Shown here: positions 55,048 to 62,217 of the stretch, piece after piece
Numbering within the stretch: position 1 is the first letter of the stretch
Layout of the letters: the number at the start of each line of letters is the position of its first letter
Origin: Flammeovirga sp. SJP92
GTDB taxonomy: Bacteria; Bacteroidota; Bacteroidia; Cytophagales; Flammeovirgaceae
NCBI RefSeq assembly: GCF_001583495.1
Contig: NZ_LQAQ01000035.1
Location: forward strand, 124,001-188,000
DNA length: 64,000 bases
Direction of reading: 5' to 3'
Translations under genes and position numbers: made by a program
Notes under the pieces: model-generated
Seen by the model: only the letters and a program-made list of their open reading frames with translations
What the model was told of the DNA's origin: nothing
Database searches by the model: none

Positions 55048-57038
55048 GTTACTCCTCCCGTGAAGTTAATTGGTGCTTGAACAAAATAAAGTGGCGTTCC
55101 ATCAATTCCAATATATCCATTGGCAATTATCTGTTCATTCATAATGTTATTGACAGCTACTTTAAAGTCTAAAGATTTGTATCGGTACTTCCCAAAAATA
55201 TCTACACTATAGAAAGATGGTGTTGTATTTTCATTGCTAAAATCAATATAAGATTCACTTTGGTACTTAATGTTTGCACCAATATGTAACCCTTTTTTCT
55301 TATAGCCCAATGTTTGATTAATGATCAAGTTTGGCGTTAAGATGGGAGAGAATGTAACGTCTTCTTCAGTGATCTGATTGTAAGAATAGGAAGAACTATT
55401 TTGGTAATAGAAATGAGGCATAAATTCCCATTTTAAATCAACTTCAATACCACTTCGGAAACTTTGAGCAACATTACTGTGAAGAGGCAATCCATTGGGG
55501 CCATACTGACCATTAAGTACAATTTCATTGGTGAAGTTCATGAAATAGACGTTCGCCGTTAAATGTAGTTTATTAAAAGTGAGTCTTGTGCCAAGTTCAT
55601 GGTTTTCCACTTGTTCTGGGTTGACATCATTGTACAGCGGATTACCAAGCTCATCAGCAGGAAGGTCATCTTCACCATTAAATAAATCATTTCTTGTAGG
55701 TTCGCGTCCTGAAACTCCAAAACTGTAATAAACATTAGCTTTGTCTGAAATAAAATAATTGATCCCCACTTTTGGGTTGATAAAATGCCATTGTTGTTTC
55801 TCAAATGGGACAGCACCACTATAATCAAAATCAGCGTATCGGTATTGTAAATCTCCAAATAATACAAAACGATTGAGGGTATAGCTAGCCTTTACAAACG
55901 TACTGAACTCATTCTTAAAACCAGTATTTTCGTACAGTTCACCCAATGTCCTTTCAGAACCAATATGTCTTCTGTTGTAGGTGTTGAAATGAATTCCAGC
56001 ATTTAGGTTGAGGTTACCTGTATCCCAATTGATATTGCTGAAGTACCCCATAAAGTTATGTCTAAAATCATAATTATACATTTCATCCGTAGAAGGGAAA
56101 CCTAAGAAATTGTTGAGGTCAAAATCATAATTACCATCCAAGAAATTATAATAGGCGGTGTTATTGAGCACAACATTTTCAGAAAGATTCCATGAATGCT
56201 GAACACTCGCCAAAGCCTGTAAAAAGGCATCATTTTCATCAGCATTTCCATTGGTTCTAGGGTCTTGATCAATGACCTCCATCGGCACACCAATCCATGC
56301 CAATTGATTCTTCTGATTACCAATAAAACCAGTGAATTTCAATCGATGATTCTCCTTAAATAGTCCATAACTTAAAAAAGCGGAATTGGAAGTATTGGCA
56401 GAGTGATATTTGTAACCGTCTGAGTGAAGGTGTGAAACTCTCGCATAAAACCCTTGACCGTTTTTCAAACCGTTATTGTACTCTCCAAATACGCGATAAG
56501 TATTAAAAGAGCCATAGTTGACACCAATTTTTGAATAGTAATCATCAGTCAGATTTGGCGATTGAAAATTAATACTTCCGGCATAGCTTGCCACACCGTT
56601 AGTAGAAGTTCCAACACCTCTTTGAATTTGTAAAGATTGAATGGAGTTGAAAAAATCAGGGTAGTTAGAAAAGTACACCCCTTGATCTTCAGGTTCGTTA
56701 AGTGGAATTCCGTCAAGCGTCATATTGATCCTAGTTTGGTCAATACCTCTCAATCTGAAATACGAATAACCTTGGTAATTACCCGCGTCAGAATATGAAT
56801 TGACGGATGGAGTAGTACTTAGGATTACCGATGGCTCCTGACCTGAATTGATCAATTCAATGTCTTCTTTGGTTACATTTTTATAAGTCACCGGTGTCGT
56901 TGTGTTTGCCCTATAAGCCTGAATCACGATTTCCTCCAAAGTGATGGTATCGGCACTCTGAAGGAATTGTAAAGTATCATTTTGTGAATAGGCAGACAAA
57001 CAGAACAGAAATGGAAGTAAGATAATAAGATTTTTCAT
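55035..57038 (-). CDS. TonB-dependent outer membrane receptor, likely for nicotinamide riboside
   Basis: 667 aa from the ATG at 57038, chosen for the signal peptide (MKNLIILLPFLFCLSAYSQ) and a short gap after the NrtR stop at 57043; an ATG at 57065 would add nine residues and overlap NrtR. A plug domain (about 30-140) has the RGxxQxRxNMTLDGIPLNEPEDQGVYF pattern (here RLRGIDQTRINMTLDGIPL), and the rest is a 22-strand barrel ending in WNF. No CarboxypepD_reg-like N-terminus and no SusD follows, so it is of the small-nutrient type. Placement between NrtR and PnuC-NadR suggests import of nicotinamide riboside or a precursor across the outer membrane. This is inferred from context only. Confidence 0.88.
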   Translation of the reverse strand: MKNLIILLPFLFCLSAYSQNDTLQFLQSADTITLEEIVIQAYRANTTTPVTYKNVTKEDIELINSGQEPSVILSTTPSVNSYSDAGNYQGYSYFRLRGIDQTRINMTLDGIPLNEPEDQGVYFSNYPDFFNSIQSLQIQRGVGTSTNGVASYAGSINFQSPNLTDDYYSKIGVNYGSFNTYRVFGEYNNGLKNGQGFYARVSHLHSDGYKYHSANTSNSAFLSYGLFKENHRLKFTGFIGNQKNQLAWIGVPMEVIDQDPRTNGNADENDAFLQALASVQHSWNLSENVVLNNTAYYNFLDGNYDFDLNNFLGFPSTDEMYNYDFRHNFMGYFSNINWDTGNLNLNAGIHFNTYNRRHIGSERTLGELYENTGFKNEFSTFVKASYTLNRFVLFGDLQYRYADFDYSGAVPFEKQQWHFINPKVGINYFISDKANVYYSFGVSGREPTRNDLFNGEDDLPADELGNPLYNDVNPEQVENHELGTRLTFNKLHLTANVYFMNFTNEIVLNGQYGPNGLPLHSNVAQSFRSGIEVDLKWEFMPHFYYQNSSSYSYNQITEEDVTFSPILTPNLIINQTLGYKKKGLHIGANIKYQSESYIDFSNENTTPSFYSVDIFGKYRYKSLDFKVAVNNIMNEQIIANGYIGIDGTPLYFVQAPINFTGGVTWNF

Positions 57039-57042
57039 TGTT

Positions 57043-57741
57043 TTAGATTTCGAAGTTGAAGCCACTGCTTTGCAGTTCGTTGTATTTCTTTTTATTGAAC
57101 ATTAAGTACCTCGGAGCCCTATGCGGGACATTCGGTACTTTTTCATCTAACTGAATAAGCAGGCCCGTTTTCATTATTTTATTGCTGAAGTTTCTTCTGT
57201 CAAATTTGATTTCAAGGATGGATTCATAAAGTAACTGAAGCTGTGGCATTGTAAATTTTGCATCCAATAATTCAAATCCAATAGGTTGATACCTGATTTT
57301 ACTTTTCAACCTATTATGTGCTTTACGCAAAACCAAATCATGATCAAAAGCGAGTGAGGGAACATCTTTTAGTTTAAACCACTGTGCTTTCATCGCGTCA
57401 TCACCTGCTAAAAGCTGATAGTCAGAAGTTTTGACTAAAGCAAAATAAGCAACAGTCACCACTCGTCCTCTCGGATCACGTTGAACATCACTAAAAGTAT
57501 AAAGCTGTTCGATAAAGACATCTTTAATTCCTGTCTCTTCAAACAGTTCTCTTTTGGCACCCTCTTCAGTACTTTCATCCATTCGAACAAAACCACCTGG
57601 AAAAGCCCATTTTCCTTTGAAAGGTGCTATACCTCTTTCAATAAGTAGGACATTGATTTCAATGCCATCAAAACCAAAGATCACACAGTCAGTGGTGAGC
57701 GCCGGTCTAGGGTATTCGTAACAGTATTTCTGAGTATCCAT
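57043..57741 (-). CDS. nrtR: NrtR-type Nudix transcriptional regulator of NAD metabolism
   Basis: 232 aa. The N-terminal Nudix domain has an intact box GFVRMDESTEEGAKRELFEE followed by TGI (GX5EX7REUXEEXGU fits). The C-terminus (about 150-232) is a winged helix-turn-helix with FTMPQLQLLYESIL and RRNFSNKIMKTGLL, as in NrtR. NrtR proteins repress NAD genes and are released by ADP-ribose. Many have a degenerate Nudix box; this one is complete and might be active. It heads the operon with receptor, PnuC and NadR and has two palindromes upstream, so autoregulation is likely. Bacteroidota AraR is also a Nudix protein, but the gene context favours NrtR. Confidence 0.85.
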   Translation of the reverse strand: MDTQKYCYEYPRPALTTDCVIFGFDGIEINVLLIERGIAPFKGKWAFPGGFVRMDESTEEGAKRELFEETGIKDVFIEQLYTFSDVQRDPRGRVVTVAYFALVKTSDYQLLAGDDAMKAQWFKLKDVPSLAFDHDLVLRKAHNRLKSKIRYQPIGFELLDAKFTMPQLQLLYESILEIKFDRRNFSNKIMKTGLLIQLDEKVPNVPHRAPRYLMFNKKKYNELQSSGFNFEI

Positions 57742-57751
57742 TTTTCTTTCA

Positions 57752-57770
57752 TTGTGTTAATCATACACAA
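57752..57770 (-). promoter_or_regulatory. NrtR operator, proximal site
   Basis: TTGTGTTAATCATACACAA (TTGTGT-N7-ACACAA, perfect arms) lies 10 bases before the nrtR start codon. The same format recurs at 57806-57824. Confidence 0.7.
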
Positions 57771-57805
57771 AGGAAGGTAATTAATTTCAATCTACCTATT
57801 TTTCT

Positions 57806-57824
57806 TTGTGTTATTTTTACACAA
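57806..57824 (-). promoter_or_regulatory. NrtR operator, distal site
   Basis: TTGTGTTATTTTTACACAA has the same TTGTGT-N7-ACACAA format with a different spacer. Its centre is 54 bases from that of the proximal site, about five helical turns, so two dimers would sit on one face of the DNA. Confidence 0.7.
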
Positions 57825-57896
57825 TGATGTTTTTAATTATGAATTTGTGGAAAAACTAGCTTGTAATTCATTAAACAGTCACTTAATAAGGAAAGT

Positions 57897-58290
57897 ATAT
57901 TGTAAACATAATACTCTATAAACTAAATTATCGTCAACTTTCACACAACATTTCTACAAGTTTTGAAGGCCCTACTTTCAAGCTTCCTTCTTCTTCATTT
58001 TTCCATTGATGAAAAACGAAGCAAAAAATCTAGGCTTTGAAGTCAAAAGCTAAATTCCATTTCTATCGCCAAAATGATTTTAAACTCGCTAAAGCTCAAA
58101 CAAGAAAATCATTTTTAACGGCTCAATTCATGAAATTTTTAACGCTTTTCCCTTCAAGGCCGGGGAGCACTACCAAACTATAATGGTAGAAAACTCACTG
58201 GCGCAAATGTTAAGCGTAAGCGTCATCCGTGTCCTTCAGATCATCAGAAATCTCCTGATTTCTAAATAACGAAAACTTAGTTTACAATGC
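57897..58290 (-). repeat. ~394-bp dispersed repeat, copy B (inverted)
   Basis: Reverse complement of the repeat at 52428-52813, with about 80% identity by eye and a 16-base insertion near its left end (ATAATACTCTATAAAC). It ends GTTTACAATGC. With copy A it flanks the DUF2809-NadR-PnuC-receptor-NrtR block. The gap 57742-58604 outside it holds the two NrtR sites, a 23-bp repeat and AT-rich sequence. Confidence 0.88.
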
Positions 58291-58501
58291 ACTTGATTTC
58301 CCTTCAATTTTTCATCGTAATTTCTACAAAGTTTCTATGATTTATTTTTAAACCTTCTTGATTACGCATCAAAAGAGATATATTTTGTAATAATCTACTA
58401 AATTGTAGTGTTGTGTACATGTTGCATTAAAATATCCGCAAACTATAGTCTCGAATTTTTATCACATAAATTGAAGCTTTATATCGTTAGGAAAAACTAA
58501 C

Positions 58502-58524
58502 TCTTGTTTTGTAATACACAAATA
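58502..58524 (+). repeat. 23-bp repeat (copy 2)
   Basis: Identical over 23 bases to 44741-44763, with weaker similarity beyond. It lies 81 bases before the small frame at 58605 and shows the same TTTGT-N5-ACAAA dyad. Confidence 0.7.
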
Positions 58525-58604
58525 TGTAGATTCGATTAATCTTTCAATAAAAAAGCAGACTGTATGGAAGTTGGAAATATTTTCTTGTATAGTTAGCCAA
58601 CGTT

Positions 58605-58676
58605 ATGAATAATAATAAAATACAAGGCAAATTATTTTTTCAACTTGATAAGGAAAGCATTGAATTCATCAAATAA
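58605..58676 (+). CDS. 23-residue leader frame overlapping the next start
   Basis: ATG at 58605 opens a 23-codon frame rich in Lys, Phe and Ile (IQGKLFFQLDKESIEFIK) whose stop TAA shares its last A with the next gene's ATG (TAATG). This is the layout of a leader peptide or of translational coupling. Equally it may be the broken 5' end of the next gene. Confidence 0.35.
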   Translation: MNNNKIQGKLFFQLDKESIEFIK

Positions 58677-59767
58677 TGTATAAATATAATAGAGCAAAAC
58701 GGTTAGTAGTTTACGGTGAATGGGCACCCAAAGGAAAAAAACATCATTTACTAAATGGGATTATTGGTAAATGGGAAAAAGGCATAGTACAAGTTGGACA
58801 TGGTACAATTGGTGACAGTATTTATTCTGGCAGCAGTCAAACTATTGAGGCATGGGGGCTTTTACTTGAAAAGGACAAACTGGAAATGTTTACTTCTGAA
58901 TGGAGACAACAAACTGTAAGGCTTCATGAAATATGGGAAACATTGGATCAAATCATGGAACCAGATTTAATTCGATTTAAAACAGACTGGTGGCCTAAAA
59001 AAGCTGACCCTATAGTAGGTGAAAATGGTTATGAACAAGCCAATTTTTATGTTTCTTCAAGCTTGAATCCTCAATTGAAAAATTTATTTGATACTCCTCA
59101 CCCTGACATTGAGGATGATATTATTAAATTATGGAGGCAACAGTTAAGTGGTGAAAAAAAGTATGAAACTTGTCGTTTTATATCACTTATTAAAGATTCA
59201 TCATTTGATGAATGTAATGACATGTTTAAAAACTTACCTAAAGTAGAACCTTTTTTGGCTAAGCTCAAAACTTTCTATGAAGATATGGCTTATGAAGACG
59301 GCTATCTACTAAAAAAAGAGGGTGATCAAATGTTTGGTTATGTAATTCCCAAAAGCGAAAATCAAATCTCTCATTCAGAAGTTGAGGTATTAGTAAAAAA
59401 TGATATTTCACAAAAAGCCACTTTACTAAAAAATAAAAGAAACTTGAAAGGCTCAAAATTTTTAAATGGTATTATGTTTAAAATAGAAGAGAATCCTGAT
59501 GATAATTTAAAAAATGCATGGCCAGGTGATTATATGGAAACAATTAATGATATTCTTTCTTCATCAATTCGTAATAATAATAAGCAAGATTGGTTTTATG
59601 ATGTTAATGAAGCCTGTTATGGAATAGCAGCTAATTTTACTATTACCAACTATTTAATGAGTGGTTATAGTAGACTAAAATATGATTTCGATATACCTTA
59701 TTTAATATGGAAAGGTGGCTGGGAATATAAAATTATAGATAATACATGTTACATTTTGAGAAAGTAA
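58676..59767 (+). CDS. Hypothetical protein
   Basis: 363 aa, not recognised. The N-terminus has a Trp/Gly-rich block (VVYGEWAPKGKKHHLLNGII, about 13-32) and a second one (AWGLLLEKDKLEMFTSEWRQ, about 60-80). The middle is charged and helical, with a Gly-free Lys stretch, and the end is beta- and Tyr-rich (YLIWKGGWEYKIIDNTCYI). No signal peptide or membrane helix is seen. The style, with many Trp and Tyr, is that of toxin or immunity-type genes of Bacteroidota, but this is a resemblance only. It is preceded by the coupled 23-codon frame. Confidence 0.55.
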   Translation: MYKYNRAKRLVVYGEWAPKGKKHHLLNGIIGKWEKGIVQVGHGTIGDSIYSGSSQTIEAWGLLLEKDKLEMFTSEWRQQTVRLHEIWETLDQIMEPDLIRFKTDWWPKKADPIVGENGYEQANFYVSSSLNPQLKNLFDTPHPDIEDDIIKLWRQQLSGEKKYETCRFISLIKDSSFDECNDMFKNLPKVEPFLAKLKTFYEDMAYEDGYLLKKEGDQMFGYVIPKSENQISHSEVEVLVKNDISQKATLLKNKRNLKGSKFLNGIMFKIEENPDDNLKNAWPGDYMETINDILSSSIRNNNKQDWFYDVNEACYGIAANFTITNYLMSGYSRLKYDFDIPYLIWKGGWEYKIIDNTCYILRK

Positions 59768-59795
59768 AAAAATAACAGCAAACACATTTTAAACC

Positions 59796-60287
59796 GTGCT
59801 AAAGTCTAATGTTTTATATTTTCTTTTATTTGTTGGAGTGATAACCATTATGTTTCATAATATATATTCTATTAGAAATTTAGGCAGTAAATTTCCTGGA
59901 GGACAAGTATATTATTTCAAGTGCAATTCAAGTGAGTTATTTAGTATGATTGCAAAAGTAAAGAATGAAAGTAGGTTGCAGTTTCCAATTTCAAATTGTC
60001 AGAAATCATTTGTAGATGGGGTTAATAAACAGATAAATAATGATTATGAAATTTATCTGAAATACGCAGTAGAATCTAAGGAGTTAATTCATTATGTTAG
60101 ACTTCACACCAAATGGGATCAATCAAATACCGAATTAGTTTATGAAGCATTTTATGATTCAAATTGTACTTATAAGAATATTGAACATGATTTTGATTTT
60201 TTTGAAAGAAGAAAGTACATTAAAGAATTTGAAAACCAAATAATTGACCATTTAAAGATTATAAGTGAGTTAAATAAGTTAGACTAA
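59796..60287 (+). CDS. Single-pass membrane protein of unknown function
   Basis: 163 aa with a GTG start (no ATG before residue 19). The N-terminal helix is VLYFLLFVGVITIMF (about 5-19); the remainder is a soluble, Lys/Asn/Tyr-rich domain. It lies 28 bases after the preceding hypothetical gene and may be cotranscribed with it. The family is unknown. Confidence 0.5.
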   Translation: MLKSNVLYFLLFVGVITIMFHNIYSIRNLGSKFPGGQVYYFKCNSSELFSMIAKVKNESRLQFPISNCQKSFVDGVNKQINNDYEIYLKYAVESKELIHYVRLHTKWDQSNTELVYEAFYDSNCTYKNIEHDFDFFERRKYIKEFENQIIDHLKIISELNKLD

Positions 60288-60406
60288 ACTAAGTAATATT
60301 AATCTTCATGTATCTGAAAAAGATAATAATATGAAAGGAATAGAAGATTATTTAAAGATGATGAAGCATTAACCTCTCATTTAAACCATTCTATCCTCTA
60401 ATAAAT

Positions 60407-61084
60407 ATGGATACATTCGAAATTCGCTGGCATCAATACGAAAAAAGAGAACGAAAAGTTCAGGGACATTCTTTCCATAAAGAATATTTCCATTTTCACC
60501 TCCAAAAAAAGCCAGATGAAAATCTATTAGAGTTCCTGAGAGAGTCCTATGAAAATGATTATTATGTCACCATCCGATACATCATTAATGGAGAGGATTT
60601 CGCAGACTATATGAATTTGAATTACTATGGACACCGAGCACTTGATGCCCCTGGTGGTGATTTTAATTCTTTGACATATCATTGGAATAGATATATTTCT
60701 GAAGGATTGTCAAAGTCAGATTGGTTAAACGAAATCTTCCTTAGAAATATCGCCTATTTTATTAAAGGTATAAAGGGAGAAAAAATTATTGCTGAAGACT
60801 TGAAAGCTTGGGGAATGGATGAGAAAGATGTAGAATTTTTCCTTGAGGATGCAAAGCTATCCTTTACTTTGTATGGATGTTGCCAATGTCTTGATAGAGA
60901 GTGTGGTTATTGGCCAATTGATATAGAAAAGAATGAACATTGGGTAAAGTGGCACCTTCCAGAAATGTATCACAAAGGATATCAATTTAAAAAAGAGAAC
61001 TATTTAAAGGAATTCGAAGAGTATGATCAATTGATTACTGATCTGATTGAAAAACGTAAAGAGCTTACGCAAATAAAAAACTAG
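60407..61084 (+). CDS. Hypothetical protein with a Cys-rich motif
   Basis: 225 aa, not recognised. It has an HSFHKEYFHFHLQKK stretch (His-rich, about 22-36), and a CCQCLDRECGYWPIDIE motif (about 163-179) that could bind zinc with neighbouring His. A charged helical tail ends it. No signal peptide. The next gene starts 3 bases after its stop, so the two are coupled. The arrangement recalls a cytosolic immunity-like protein beside a surface protein, without proof. Confidence 0.55.
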   Translation: MDTFEIRWHQYEKRERKVQGHSFHKEYFHFHLQKKPDENLLEFLRESYENDYYVTIRYIINGEDFADYMNLNYYGHRALDAPGGDFNSLTYHWNRYISEGLSKSDWLNEIFLRNIAYFIKGIKGEKIIAEDLKAWGMDEKDVEFFLEDAKLSFTLYGCCQCLDRECGYWPIDIEKNEHWVKWHLPEMYHKGYQFKKENYLKEFEEYDQLITDLIEKRKELTQIKN

Positions 61085-61087
61085 GCT

Positions 61088-62002
61088 ATGAAATTAATTT
61101 TCACTTTTGGTTTACTAATATTCCAGTGTCATTTCACATTTGGCCAAATTGAAGTTTATGGAAAAGTAGTCGATAGCTCTGAGTATGAATTAGCAGGAGC
61201 GATTATTACAGAAGTAGGAACAAATAATATTTGTATCGCTAATGAAGCTGGTGATTTTAAGTTTTACACTTCCGATACTGCAATGATACAAATCTCATAT
61301 ATTGGCTATCTTGATACGCTTATTGAAGCCTCAAAAGTTCAAGGGGAAACTATAACCCTAAAAATGGATATGCAAGTTGAAGAGATAGCTCTCAGTTGTT
61401 GGGGATATTCAAAAAACTTTACCTTTGGGTATTATGGTGACTTTTCTAGAATGCCTTTTGGTATAACTACTCATTACTTTAGACCCTCCTTTTTCGGTTA
61501 TACCTTTTTACTTTCTGGACAATTAAATTACAAAACAGATTTCAATACAAATTATGATTTCAAATTCTACTTGAATAAGTCTAACGTTATAAGAAGTCAA
61601 TATTATACGCTTCATATTTGGGGGCAATATCATAGTAGACAAATAGAGATTGATTCTAAAAAAAATGAAATCAAAGACTATCAATTAACTTTTGATAATT
61701 CTATTGAAAACTTTATTGTAGGAATATCACCTGGCGTAATTTATAGAACCGAACAATATGACACAGAACATCAGCAGTTTGGAGTGTATATGGGCCTTAA
61801 TTATGTCGTATCAAAAATAAATCAAAGTTGGTATTTCAATTACTCCTACTTCTTTGACTATTCAGAATATAGCATTGCTGTGTATCAAAAGTTTTTCAAA
61901 AATAAAAAGACACTCCGGAATTTTCTAATTGGATTAGATTATAAAAAATATCGCAGATATGATGAACTAAATATCTCTCTCAAATACAATTATTATCATT
62001 AA
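61088..62002 (+). CDS. Outer-membrane protein with N-terminal carboxypeptidase regulatory-like domain
   Basis: 304 aa. The signal peptide (to about 18, TFGQ) is followed by a CarboxypepD_reg-like domain (20-95: IEVYGKVVDSSEYELAGAII, then YIGYLDTLIEASKVQG), the usual N-terminal extension of SusC-like and gliding-related proteins. The rest alternates in short aromatic strands (FNYSYFFDYSEYSIAVYQ) and looks like a small barrel of perhaps 8 strands. It is far shorter than a TonB receptor, so it is a separate family. It starts 3 bases after the Cys-rich gene. Confidence 0.6.
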   Translation: MKLIFTFGLLIFQCHFTFGQIEVYGKVVDSSEYELAGAIITEVGTNNICIANEAGDFKFYTSDTAMIQISYIGYLDTLIEASKVQGETITLKMDMQVEEIALSCWGYSKNFTFGYYGDFSRMPFGITTHYFRPSFFGYTFLLSGQLNYKTDFNTNYDFKFYLNKSNVIRSQYYTLHIWGQYHSRQIEIDSKKNEIKDYQLTFDNSIENFIVGISPGVIYRTEQYDTEHQQFGVYMGLNYVVSKINQSWYFNYSYFFDYSEYSIAVYQKFFKNKKTLRNFLIGLDYKKYRRYDELNISLKYNYYH

Positions 62003-62217
62003 CCTATCAATCATCGCTCTCTAAAAATAGTCTAACAACTTCTATCCTCAAGAGTTGTTCCAAGTGAAGGAAAGTGACAATCAATATAAAATGACAGCAA
62101 ACATAAGTTCTAAAATGGATACATTTATTCCAGTAGTATCATCTATTCCTTTTTTTTACTAATTTTATAGTGTACTAGCTCTTTTCTAAGAGTTATTTTT
62201 TAATAAAAAGACAAACT

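Noticed and set aside
57742-57850. TPP or cobalamin riboswitch upstream of the TonB receptor operon
   Set aside because: No thi-box or B12-box sequence was found; two palindromes fit a protein operator instead.
60331-60372. 14-codon frame resembling the C-terminus of the protein at 43052
   Set aside because: The likeness (EDYLKMMK versus EEYKKMMK) is too short to call a remnant.
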